NCBI GenBank assembly: GCA_014885115.2 | Contig: WKLE02002351.1 | Location: 6,127 to 49,692, forward strand | Length of the DNA: 43,566 nucleotides | DNA from: Asterionellopsis glacialis | Taxonomy: Eukaryota; Bacillariophyta; Plagiogrammaphyceae; Rhaphoneidales; Asterionellopsidaceae | Direction of reading: 5' to 3' | Part shown: positions 18,715-29,900 of the stretch, one piece after another | Numbering within the stretch: the stretch's first letter is position 1 | How the letters are laid out: every line of letters starts with the position of its first letter | Translations under genes and position numbers: made by a program | The notes under the pieces: model-generated | What the model saw: the letters and a program-made list of their open reading frames with translations, nothing else | Database searches by the model: none | What the model was told of the DNA's origin: nothing

Positions 18715-19884
18715 ATGCCACCACCATCCCTATGTGGTCCCTTCATATCATCTAAAAGATCATTGGTAGCATTTGCATGGACTATCGCCAATGTATTGAC
18801 GTTTTTTTGTTTTTTTATTGCATCTGTTAAAATTGCTCATATACATTCACACTATCGATATTTACAACATCAAGCTGCCTACAATAATAATAACGACGAT
18901 TACAACAACGACAACGACAACAATGATGATGAAAATAACTACAATTTACGACATTTACTTGGACATGTTGTCATGAGAATGGTACAAGAAGGTGAAGGAG
19001 GAGAAGAACAAGATCGCTCTCATGATTCACACGATGATGAAAATAAAGAAAATATATATGAATTACTATCATCTACACAAAGCAGAAGCATGGCATTTGT
19101 AGCCATTTACACTATGATTTTAGCCATGGGAATCAACATGTACGGTACAACAGCCATTGTCGGATTTACTTCCCTACGTGGTGATTACATTGCACCATGT
19201 TTTTCAGGTGGTGATGAAAAACAATCCAAAATTAGAACAGGAATGTTTGGTGGTGCAATCATTGTATTTGCGAACTTACTACTTTTATGTGCGGTCATTT
19301 TTGGGGAAGTACGAGTAAGTTTTTTTTTAAAGATGTCATCGTTCGGAGCTCTAGGTTTGTTTATGCTGGTTGTAATCATATTGCGCACTAACATGACTTT
19401 TTAAATAAACCTTAAATGTGATTTCATCATTCTCTCTCTCTCTCTCTCTCTACCCTCTGAAAAACTACGAAAAAAATTTCAACAGGTTGAAGACTACAGG
19501 GACAAGCAAAGAGAAAACAATGAAAATGAAGATCATGAATTAGAACCTTACGCTGTAGAACGTATTGCAACTGTACTGGGTGTTGCAGCTATGTTTCTTT
19601 CTGTATTGTATATGTTTTTTGCCATACTACTGTTTGTATGTCATCATGGTACAACCATCACAAATTTCACTGCTGAATCAGATGAAATGTTATCCTCTAT
19701 ATTGATGAGTGCTGGCGGAGGTGGTGCTGTAGGAGGAAATGGTGGCGGTGCTGGAGATGACGATAATATGGTTGGCGGTGTCATGAGTAGTGAAGATCAT
19801 CTTAGCTCAGTTGTACGGAATAGAAGTCATGGTGCCAATGCTGGTTTTATAACTATGGAAGAATCCAATTCAGTTGACGGATAA
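18715..19884 (+). CDS. Four-helix integral membrane protein of unknown function
   Basis: The spliced model is join(18715..19314,19486..19884), 332 aa. The 171-bp intron starts GTAAGT, contains a (TC)10 tract and ends TTTCAACAG, and the junction is in phase 0 (GEVR|VEDYRD). Four hydrophobic helices are seen at about residues 16-41, 124-148, 177-198 and 224-247. The loop between helices 1 and 2 is long and extremely Asn/Asp-rich, then acidic. Helix 2 ends in a GINMYGTTAIVGFTSLRGDY block. The C-terminal tail is Gly-rich. The topology recalls small four-helix proteins such as tetraspanin-like or DUF599-like families, but no diagnostic motif allows assignment. The first ATG is used because it comes immediately before the first helix. 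No function is proposed. Confidence 0.75.
19431..19450 (+). repeat. (TC)10 microsatellite in an intron
   Basis: A pure TC run lies within the intron of the four-helix gene, about 35 bp before the acceptor. It may serve as a polypyrimidine tract and could vary in length between alleles. Confidence 0.85.
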
Positions 19885-20633
19885 TTATAATAAATGTACA
19901 TATACCATTATTAAAAAAAGAAAACCTGTATAGAAAACTATCCATTTTTTCCTTCGGTGAATCAAAAGAAGCAATGCTCTACATAGGAATTAGGTTAATG
20001 CATCCTAAGGTGTATTGCAGGCCATCGGTGACAAAATATCAAAATCGCAACGATTTTAGGTTCAATTTCCATTCTAAATATCAAAGCCTACCCATTCGAG
20101 CAATTGACGAAGATTCCTTACAAAATGATGTTGCGGTTAGTTACATTGTACTTTCTTTCGAGTCAAATGGCCTTTTCGGGTCTGCTTGTCACTAGGACTA
20201 CAGGATCCTAAAAAAAGTGTACTCTGTTTTCGGTGAAAGGGCCTTAATCACACTTGCCTGGTCTTACGCCTGCCGTGGGGGCGTATTTCCATGTATGTTT
20301 TCATGGTATCTTTATTATTTGTGCTTTCGAATATAATATGGTAATTCTTTTGAAAATTCATGATATTCGAATTGAGAATGTTACTGAAAAAGTTCTTTTT
20401 ATCAAGAGCATTGTTTTCTTCCATCAAACGAATGTGCAGGCCTCGACCGTAAAATTGATTTCTTTTCACATCATTTTTCGTTGACAAATCATGGGTATTG
20501 GTTTACCATTTAACAACCTTGTATCCCAACCAGCAGCATCGTTGGTGGCGGTAGGCAGCCTGGGAATGTCAATCGAAAAAATGAAGGTTTTCCTATCTGA
20601 ATTCAAGACAAACAGTCGATCCTTTTAATCATT
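19885..20633. other. Convergent intergenic region
   Basis: An AATAAA hexamer at 19889-19894, directly after the four-helix stop codon, may act as its polyadenylation signal, although it is very close. No other feature is supported. The small open frames at 19974 and 20254 are short and featureless. Confidence 0.35.
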
Positions 20634-21185
20634 TCACTCTGTGGATCTTACTGCAATGATCTGGTAGTCTTGAAAGGGTTCCAAAAGAAATATTTTGTAG
20701 CATCTATGTGGTAAAAACGCCTGCGCCAATCGGACAGAAGCCGATGCTCCTGGAATGGGCTGCAGATTAGCATCATATAGAATCAGAGTTAAATATAAGT
20801 GCTCAACTGTTGGGCTATTCAGACGTCTCATTCCAGTTCCACAATTGTGAAAATTGGAACTTCTTGAAACAGAAAGGTATTTGACTTTGTCTGCCTCTTG
20901 ATCCGGAATATCTTTGCGATACCGATCAGTGAGGTAGTTAAATAGTACAGGATCAATATCATCTGTCAACGGGAGCAACGTGGGATTGTATTCAACCAAA
21001 TGAGTAAGGCTGCCATCTTTCGGCCCACGGAATCGTCGTGCTGACATGTAGGTGTCGTTGCTATCTTGTTTTCGAGAAATTCTTCGACTGACCGGGATGG
21101 CATCTGAAGGTCGATGAATGATTGAAAACTTGGCCGATTCCTCAATGTATTTGCCAACGATATCATGCCTACAAGTTCTCTCCAT
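20634..21185 (-). CDS. Uncharacterised protein, 183 aa
   Basis: The first true ATG is at 21185; the frame extends 15 codons upstream to an in-frame stop but without an ATG. The N-terminal half is basic and polar. The C-terminal half looks folded: a strand-rich EHLYLTLILYDANLQPIPGA segment, then FLPHRCYKIFLLEPFQDY near the end. No signal peptide, membrane helix or known catalytic motif is visible, and I could not assign a family. The protein-like character rests on alternating hydrophobic patterning and a lack of low complexity. An upstream exon cannot be excluded. Confidence 0.5.
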   Translation of the reverse strand: MERTCRHDIVGKYIEESAKFSIIHRPSDAIPVSRRISRKQDSNDTYMSARRFRGPKDGSLTHLVEYNPTLLPLTDDIDPVLFNYLTDRYRKDIPDQEADKVKYLSVSRSSNFHNCGTGMRRLNSPTVEHLYLTLILYDANLQPIPGASASVRLAQAFLPHRCYKIFLLEPFQDYQIIAVRSTE

Positions 21186-22067
21186 AAAGTTGAAGCATAA
21201 CGGACGACTATTCTTTCCAATCAATTTCAATCATGCCTCTGATATTTTGTCTATCGTATTGCTGCTATAATTATGAATTAAACGAAGACAATTGTACAGT
21301 TTTGTGGATTGGCACGATGAGATTTACATGAGATTTACATGAGATTTTTCCTTCTCCAGGCTCTGATGGAGTGAGAGCATTTTTTGGGTGTGCCCAGCAT
21401 CTTTTTTTTTAGAACTTCTTCGAAAAAACGCCAAATTCATTAGATTCGAATATTGAAGTGTATGTATCGGTAGGACACCGGTAGGGGGTGATCTTCAGAT
21501 AGTGGATAAATAATATATTTGCTGAACAAGTCTGTGAAACTTCCGCCATAGCATGTACTATGGTTCAAGTTGTACAGGTATTCGCGGGATTTGTAGTCTA
21601 CTTATGTACGAGAAATATAAATACCTGGTACATAAATTTAGACATTGAAACTTGCGTATGAACACAATCGACTGGGGGAGGGTTGCATCATTTTTTACAG
21701 TAGTGATGGCGGAGCGGGGGGCTATTGAGTCATTTCTGTGGAGATACAGAAATCCGCGGGTCTGTTAGATGGGAGTAGTCTTGGGAGTCTTGCTACAAAT
21801 AGGCGTTTCCCATCAAGCCCGCCACGAACGAAAAAGCAAAAAAAAAAAACGAATTCGACACGAACACCAACGCGAAACATTTTGCCGCTATNNNNNNNNN
21901 NNNNNNNNNNNNNNNNNNNNGACGCCATATAACATTCATCATACCTTTTCCGACTGACTCTTATAGGGAGAGAATATTTAATCGAAAGTTACACATACTT
22001 TTAAAATAAAAAGGAAAATCAACAATCACGGCGCCATAAACACGCAAGTAGCAAGTAAAATAACTAT
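21186..22067. other. Divergent intergenic region with a small assembly gap
   Basis: The region separates the orphan gene and the UIM/zinc-finger gene, which are transcribed away from each other. It holds loose GGTA/TACC repeats (about 21470-21490 and 21620-21637), a tandem ATGAGATTTAC duplication near 21318-21345, an A-rich run at about 21837-21850 and 29 unresolved bases at 21892-21920. No gene is seen. Confidence 0.45.
21892..21920. other. Assembly gap (29 N)
   Basis: These bases are undetermined. Open frames crossing this gap on either strand are artefacts of translating N. Confidence 0.99.
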
Positions 22068-23834
22068 ATGCAGGGCAATCATACAATGTCTGTAAGACGA
22101 ACGGTGAGATCATCATCGTCGTCATCACATGGTGATTTTGGCAGACATCACGAATCACCACAACAAGGAGATGAGACTCATTTTTCAAATCTAGCATATC
22201 GCTATGATCCATTTTGCCATAACCATGGCGAATTCTACAGAGAAAGTAGCAAACAGGATCATTATCCAACAGTTTTTGGCTCAAAAAACCAACAGGCTAG
22301 TTCAATTGTATCCGCACCCCCCAGCACAACTACGTCTGTCCCTCCCGTAGCAAGGGCAAGACGTTTTAGTTCTGATGTAGATGACGAAGAAAGCATATAC
22401 CAGTCCATGTTGAAGTACCAGAAAGAACCTAAATCATCTCAAGCTGGTTTTAAAAAGGGCGATCTGCTTGATTTGCAAAGTATTTGTGGTGAGGAATCAG
22501 AATCTGATATGGATCGTAAACTACCTGCAAAACCTTTAAAATTCCTCAGTGAAAGGAGAACTAGATCTTTAGTTAGTCCCAAAGCTGGCATGAGCAGTAA
22601 CAAAAGAACAGGAACAACACATCATATCCAAGATAATTACAAAAATATTGTACAAGTTTTACGTCATGATGTACTTACTATTCCAGGTGAAATTGACCGA
22701 CGTGAAACCACGAGGCGTGAAGCACCACATAGTGGTATTCATCATAGTACTGCAATACCACATCGCCATGATCATCGGCAGCAACAACAGCAACAGCAAC
22801 ACCAGATCTGTAATCACAATGATAATCATGGTATGAATGACCTTGCAGGACTTCGAACGAGACGAAGTGAGAACAGACATGATATGCTATATCATCAGGA
22901 GAAAGTATACGAAACCGCCTTTAAAGAGAAGAAGCACCAGGAAAATCCAGCGTTTCCAAGGAAACAAGTACTTCACCAACGTGTTCCAAATGACCTAATA
23001 GAATGCGATGATGATTATGATGACGTTGTTATTGAACCATACAGGCCAGCAAGAACACTCCTACCAACAGATCCAAGTAACAATGTAGAAGACATATCAA
23101 AAAAACAATTACAGTTATGGAAAGAAATACAAGAAGAGCAAGAACGCAAACAACTGGAGCAAGCTTTGACAATTTCTAGAGAAGAACATCAGCGTCGAAG
23201 TATCACAGCAGAAAGACAGTCAATACACACCATCGGTATAAACAGTGGTAGCAGCAAGTCCAACCATACAAAAACAGTTGCTAGAGATTATCTCATCAGA
23301 AATGATCCACAACGTATAACACAAGATGTTTCATCAGCAGACTTTATGATATCGCAACAGCTGGCAATAGAAGAACTAGAAGTTGCAAGTCAACAACAAC
23401 AACAACAACAACAACAACAAAAGCATCTGTCCTTTGCCCCTACTGCTGCTGCGACCGCTACTAGTACCACTATGCCCACGACTTCACGATATAAACCAAC
23501 GGCATTGATAACAACTCGTACTCCAAGAAATGATCCTTCTAATGATGTATTTCTGAACAATCATGATTCATTCCTAAGAGGACACAAGGAAACCAATGAA
23601 GCCATATCTCGTGGTGAATCTCATGTTGTACGATGTGCTGGATGTTCTGCAAGATTGCATGTACCAACAATATGTTCTTTGGTGTATTGTCCAACATGCC
23701 ATACAGTATCTCCTGGACAAAATATTGATACAGAAGGACGAACATGTAATTCAGATGAAGATCGCGGTTCTGGAAGAAGAAATGGGTACCACCCAACAAA
23801 TTCGTCTGCTCCTCTCCGCCGCAGCAGCAGGTGA
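22068..23834 (+). CDS. Gln-rich protein with a UIM and an LSD1-type zinc finger
   Basis: This single exon encodes 588 aa and is largely disordered, rich in Ser, His, Gln and Arg. Two small modules stand out. A ubiquitin-interacting motif lies at about residues 353-375 (EEQERKQLEQALTISREEHQ), with Leu363, Ala366, Ser370 and flanking acids in the right register. A C-terminal zinc finger has Cys523, Cys526, Cys541 and Cys544 (C-x2-C-x14-C-x2-C) with the LSD1-type filling CSARLHVPTICSLVYCPTC. There are two poly-Gln tracts, the second being a (CAA)n repeat. LSD1-type fingers in plants and protists occur in regulators of cell death and metacaspases, and a ubiquitin-linked regulator is inference. 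An alternative start is Met7 (MSVRR). It is tail to tail with separase, with only 110 bp between the stop codons. Confidence 0.8.
   Translation: MQGNHTMSVRRTVRSSSSSSHGDFGRHHESPQQGDETHFSNLAYRYDPFCHNHGEFYRESSKQDHYPTVFGSKNQQASSIVSAPPSTTTSVPPVARARRFSSDVDDEESIYQSMLKYQKEPKSSQAGFKKGDLLDLQSICGEESESDMDRKLPAKPLKFLSERRTRSLVSPKAGMSSNKRTGTTHHIQDNYKNIVQVLRHDVLTIPGEIDRRETTRREAPHSGIHHSTAIPHRHDHRQQQQQQQHQICNHNDNHGMNDLAGLRTRRSENRHDMLYHQEKVYETAFKEKKHQENPAFPRKQVLHQRVPNDLIECDDDYDDVVIEPYRPARTLLPTDPSNNVEDISKKQLQLWKEIQEEQERKQLEQALTISREEHQRRSITAERQSIHTIGINSGSSKSNHTKTVARDYLIRNDPQRITQDVSSADFMISQQLAIEELEVASQQQQQQQQQQKHLSFAPTAAATATSTTMPTTSRYKPTALITTRTPRNDPSNDVFLNNHDSFLRGHKETNEAISRGESHVVRCAGCSARLHVPTICSLVYCPTCHTVSPGQNIDTEGRTCNSDEDRGSGRRNGYHPTNSSAPLRRSSR
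23391..23420 (+). repeat. (CAA)n microsatellite encoding poly-Gln
   Basis: About nine consecutive CAA codons lie inside the UIM/zinc-finger gene, just after the segment LEVASQ. This is a likely site of length variation. A second, mixed CAG/CAA tract lies near 22780. Confidence 0.9.
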
Positions 23835-23944
23835 TGAGATGTATGTGATAGGGATAAACTTGGAACTAAGAACTTCTCAGTTGTAATATGCTATTGCAGT
23901 TTTAGTTTATTTTAGAATAGTAGTATAAGTGCTTTGTGGTAGAG

Positions 23945-26900
23945 TTATGTTTCTTTTAACAAAACAGGTACTCCGTAGCAAACGGGTGCACATCCTACAA
24001 TATATCGCATTTTACAAGCCGATCTTGCATCAGCTACGCATTGAGCCAATGATTTTTTTCTCTTGGAGACGAGAAAGCTTTTAAGCAACTCAAGACAGTA
24101 TCTGTGTATGTTCAAAGCGGCGGGGGTGGGTTGTTAGAAAGCCAGCCTGACATAAACAAAAAATTGAGAAAAAACACTTCATAATTTGCACGCACCGATC
24201 AATATCACGATCTGTAACATCCCACAAATTCCCAACTACACACGGAGCACCTGCACAGAGATATGAGATTACTATACCCTCTGGTTCATAAAAGATTGGC
24301 GACCTTCTCGGTAACTTGGATTCTTTTCGGTTGACCGATTCAAGCTTTCCACTACTGCATCCCATCAAAATCACCGTAGAACGACAACGGCGCTTGTTGG
24401 TTACAATAAGAGATTTGTTTATGCTATCATTGTCCTCAGAATCTTGGCTAGCAACAATCTGTTCACCGTAAAGTAGCTTGTCAACCTGACTACGAGAAAA
24501 GAAAGACTGCCCACCTCCATGACCGCAATACAGAAACAAGCCATTCTGGTTTGTCAAACTATCTTCCATAAAGTCCAAATCTGGTGGAGCACCGACAACA
24601 CCTTTCCATTTCCAACTATTAGTAGAGTCTATCTCCTGAATTACAGGAACTATCCGTTTGTTAGTTTCCGTCAAATTTGCTTCAGGGTCCACAACAAACC
24701 TAGCTCCCACAGGATCCACCATCGGTGCTGCCTTTTTGTCATATGTTTCATCATGAAGAAGTGGTTGATCACTTTCTACTAATGCAGCTAACGCAAATGG
24801 TAAAGATGGGATTCTCGAGACTGACCTTTCTGCGAGGAAACTCATTCCTTCGAATGGAAATTGGTGCAAGTGCTCGTCCAGAACAAGAAATACACAATCA
24901 TTACATTCTTTTAACTGAGAAACTACGCGAGTACTTTCATCATGGGATATCTTCCGTTGTTCCTTTTGTTTCGTTGGGGGAAAGCGAGTCTGCTTTATAG
25001 AAATAAGCAAGTCAATCAACTCGGACTTTCGTAGCTTGCGCATCTTGGATGGTTCCACATCGAGACTCTTGAGTTGTTCCTTTATTTCAGGGACTTTCAA
25101 CTGTTCAAGACATTTTCTACCATGAGAGACCCTCTCTGAGGCAGCCGTTTGACGATTACTTGGCGACCCGTTGGTACCGATCGAGCAGGCTGCCTCAAAC
25201 TTTGAGGCAAGATTGCCACAGGAAAAGCCAGTACTATCGTTGCTTTCGAAACTGGAATTGCTATCTGATTTACAACTTGCGTCGTTGGCGTTTTCATCAT
25301 TGAGTCCACCTCCTCCAACAAAGAGTCGTTTTATAGAGTCGACACCGAAGTACTTATTTTCTGCAAGTTCCAGTAGTGACTTGAGATTGTCATCAAAATC
25401 CTGTCGTTCATTCCACCAGTCTCTTTTTGCTTTAATCCCACGAAAATTTTCAGCTGCTGCACTTTCACTCAATCCACGAAGCTGTTCCTGGCTTCGCCGA
25501 ATCAAATCATCCAAAGGAACTAATAAATCCTTGTAAACTTCTAAATTTTTGTCTCGCTGAAACACACATGCAACCTCTGTCTTCAAATGAGAACGGGAAT
25601 CGTTTGGCGCTGAGACAGCTACCGATGACAAAAGAATTTCTCCTGTGGGACATAGGCATACAGCTAAAAATCGCCAGGTTGGAGGTAGCAGGCAATTTGC
25701 TTTCTCAAAGAGTTCACTAACTTTTTGATTTCGTTCTGCAGGGTTGTTGAAGCTTACATCTAGAGCAGAAAAAAAATCCCGTATATCTAGCCTTTCCGAA
25801 TCTGGGTTATACGCCCTCGACACATTCTGTCGCGAGGTGCTTCCAATTGATGTATGGACCAAAACAGCACACGAGTAAGCAAACATATTCGGATCCTCTT
25901 CAGGCCCAGTCACTAGAGCAAGGCAACGCATGGCATCTCTTGCGAGGAGCTCGATTGCTGAGTCAAGGGTCGATAATGTTTGTTTAAAATAGGAACGGGC
26001 GTTGCTCAGGCTCTTCTCACACCTTCCTTTTTCCTTAGCAAAGCCACCAAAGTCATCTAAAGACTGACCAGAAATCGAGTGGTTGCGCCATAATGATTTT
26101 AGTGATCCATTACGACGTGATTTTTTCAGTTCTGCTAAACCTAAATAGTAGAATGCCCATGCACGACATAATTTGGGTGCATAAGGAGACTTTGCTATTT
26201 CTGTGCATAGGGATGCTGCTTTCTCTCCCACTTCACCAAACTCTGCAGTGGCCATCAGCAAACGAGCTTCCCGAAGTTTTAGATGACAAGAGAGGGTATC
26301 AAAATACTGAAGATTCATTTTGTCTGCACTTTGGGATCTAAGAAATGAACTTAGAAACGAATCTTGGAGTTCATCCGACATTTTCTTAACTGCGACTTCA
26401 TTGGCTGACTTATACAGTAATGTATAGCCATTGTCCTGTTCGGCATATAGGTCTTGATGAAGAATATCACCATCTGTTGAAGCAGAGAGGCAAAGTTGTT
26501 TGAACCATCGATGAGGTCTTGCGAGCTAATAATGCACCAATTGAAACACCCATAGTAAGCACTTACGAGATACAAGATTTAATATTTCTTCAACATTCCA
26601 ATGCAGCTGATTCAAATCATGGGCTGTATCGTCTTGGTATGACGGAAAGATACCAGGAACCGTATATCTACTAACCATGTCTTGAGATACAACATCAGCT
26701 GCGGAAGCGTAGGCTTTGAGTTCTAATAGCATCCGATAGCAATCAAGCTGTTGAATAGTGCGTGTAACGGGACAATCAGGGGGTAGTATATCACAAAATT
26801 TTACTTTTGCACAATTCAAAAAAGGAAGTTGTAGTTGAGAGAGGTCGATAGCAGACAAAATGTGGCTTTCAGATTTCCTGTGATCGCCAAGATTTGCGAA

Positions 26901-29900
26901 ACAAAGTGCCATTTGCCTCAGGCAATCAACTCTTCTTTGGGCGAAACGAACACGGAGAAACGGCAGTATTGTAGTATTTGCTGGAGGATGCCGCATTTCT
27001 CTTTTAAGCCGCCCTGTTAATTTTAGAGCATTTTGACATATTCTAAAAGATACACGCAAATAGTGCAAAGATGAAGCGACATCTCCACGCCGATCAGAAG
27101 CATCAGATAGTGCCATGTTTACTGTACCCCTTACCCACAAAACGAAAAGATCCGAATCACCTCTCTCGTCTGATAGAAACCCTAAAATTGTCTCGGCATG
27201 GTCAACAATTTTCATGTCATCTTCTGATGTATAAGTTTTTGCATCTAATCGAAGCATAACTGCTTTTATTTCCATTTCCAATATAATCGATTTCGGTACA
27301 TTTTTTAAGTCTGAGGAAGTTGCGAGACAATCAATTGAATGCAACTCAAACGTGTGAAGAACTTCTTCTGCGAGTCTATAAAGCCCCACCTCCATCAACG
27401 CTGACCCTATAATTGCACAGTGCCAAAGCTTTTCCTCGATTTCCGATTTTCCAGTGAGACGTAGTGCTAGATTGGCTACCTCTGCGCTGTGTATCTTATC
27501 GCCCTTGCTAACAAAATTGACTTCAACTTTCGCCAGCGTGATGGAGAAATTTGAGGCTAGCTCTTCTAAAAATTCCCTCTTGCATGTAGACCATTCATTA
27601 AACATGCACACGCGATTCACTGCTTCATTCAAAAGAGGCAATAATACTGATGACCCACCATCCGAATCAGCGGTGCTCTTTGCTTCTGACATCTGAAGGC
27701 AGAAAGCATCAATTGATGCGAGAAGTACAACCGAGAGCACCTGGTAAATTTCCATCTGAGACGCATCAGCGCAACCAACCAAATAGTCTCTGGACGATCT
27801 CGCAAGTTCATACGATCGGTCAAAAACAAGTCCTTCAGCACGATTTCCCTCGAACGTAACGGGGCCGTGACGAAAGTCTAATAAATGCGTTGATGAGATG
27901 AGCGACGTAGATGCAACAACGGACAGCGCTGCCTTGAGTATTGCGATTACTGACTTGTCATGCCGCTCGAATCCACCATCAATTATTGAAAATGCCACCT
28001 CTACGATATCGTTGAATTCTTGCAACAAGTTGCAATATGTTGAAGTTCGTTGGATTTGAGTACCGAGGTAAACAATAGCTTCAAGTAATACATTTAGTCT
28101 CTCGGCTATTGCGAGCTTTTCATCGTACAATAGAATCTCATCGCGCATACCAGGTCCTATAAGCGCAACTTCCAGGATCTCCGACAGCGTGGCACTTCCT
28201 AATGCACTTTGTGCTACAGAACTAGGAGCTTTCACGCCTTTGATCAAAAATTCAACAAGGGAGCAAGGCGAACCCATCAGCAAATGTTGTGGCGGGAGTG
28301 AATCCGAGCTTGTCCCTTTCTGCCTTTCCAAATAAAGTGAAACTAGACGTGAAGTGAAAGCAGCTCTCGAATCGACACTTTTTTCATTTGAACATCCTAT
28401 GGGCAGAATTCCATTCGTGTAGCGACTGATGGTTTGAAGAGGCTCAAATGTGAAATCGTGCGAATCTGAGTCATCGAGACAATCTAAGGTTTCATGCCTT
28501 ATAGCTGCTAACAAAGCTATGCATGCATTGTCAAGCATCCCTAAAGACTGAAACGCGGAAGAAATATGCGCAAATCGCACCGGAATTTGGTGACGCCGCC
28601 TATCTTTGGACTTTGATTCTTTTATCATGGAAAAACGGACGAAGAGGTCGGTGGAATAAATGAGAGGTAGTAACGCTAGATGGTGTTCCTGATCACCGCA
28701 TAGATTTTAAAAATATTCAGCAAACAAGTGTAAGTGTATAAATAAGTAAAGAATTGTGAGCCAGACTTCAATTAATCTTACCTGTGCATCAAGTCTCCTT
28801 CTTCCGATTCCAGCCAATGTCTGTGTGGTGAAAGTAAAATAAAGGTGATGAAGAGCTTAGATATCAGGCGGAAGTCAAATACTATCAACATATATCAAAA
28901 GAGACGACTTACTTTCGCAACTTTTTCAACCAGATTTTGAATCAGTGAGGGACATCCATCTTGATGATTCGAAAGCTGCATCGTGAGTTCATACAAAGAG
29001 TCAACCGTACGAAACGCCAAGCTGGAATATGTTTCTTCCTTCGAGTCTCCATTTGCCTGATCCAGAGTCCCTACAAACAATCGATCAAAAAGAGAAGTAG
29101 ATCGAACATAGCATTCAACAGCTACTTCCAAAAGTTGATCTTGATTTTTCCGAGCCGATAAGGCTTCCTCGGAAGCATCCCTAGCCATATCAAGAGCTAA
29201 AGGCGCTATACATTCCGCTGTAAATCTCCCTGCAAGTGCGAATAGCACATATAATTGGCTTCCTCGTCTATAATTATTTGGCTCCGCCTCTAACTCCTTC
29301 GTAAGATTGAAAGCTACACGGTGAAGTGAAAGTGATGATAATAGTTTGTAGCACCGGAAACGTACTTCAAAACAGGGTGTTTCTTTCGATTCGAAAAAAA
29401 TCAATCGAAACCTAGATATTACAGAATTGCAAATATCCTCATGAATGTAGCCTTCTTTATGGCAATCTTCATATTTAGAAGTAACTCCTTGTTGAACAAA
29501 ATCACCTATATCTTGTCGGAGTTGTTGCACTTGGAAAATGACTGCTAAAGTGACAGAGCTGGCATCACGCATGCATATTCGATGAACATATCTAGGTTCG
29601 AATGAAGCAAAAATACAATCATTACGCGAACATTCGCTCTCGTTTTGGTCAGAGCCAACTTTGTGTACACCCAAATGGATTGCCCGATAAGAACAGTACT
29701 CAGAATAAGCCGTGCACGATTCGTCCTTCCCACGGCCCTTGGCAAGCATGTCTAATGCTTCGCCAACACTTGTATGGAAATCGAACAAAAATCCCTCCGG
29801 TTGTATTGGAGTATCCATTGCATGTGCTTGAACGCACGATGCTGCTGTTTTCCAAGCAATGCTACAAGCGTAGTCAAATGATTTATTCCTTAGCATTGTT

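Noticed and set aside
21186..21230. Upstream extension of the orphan minus-strand protein
   Set aside because: It begins at TTG after an in-frame TGA; a eukaryotic start is expected at the ATG at 21185.
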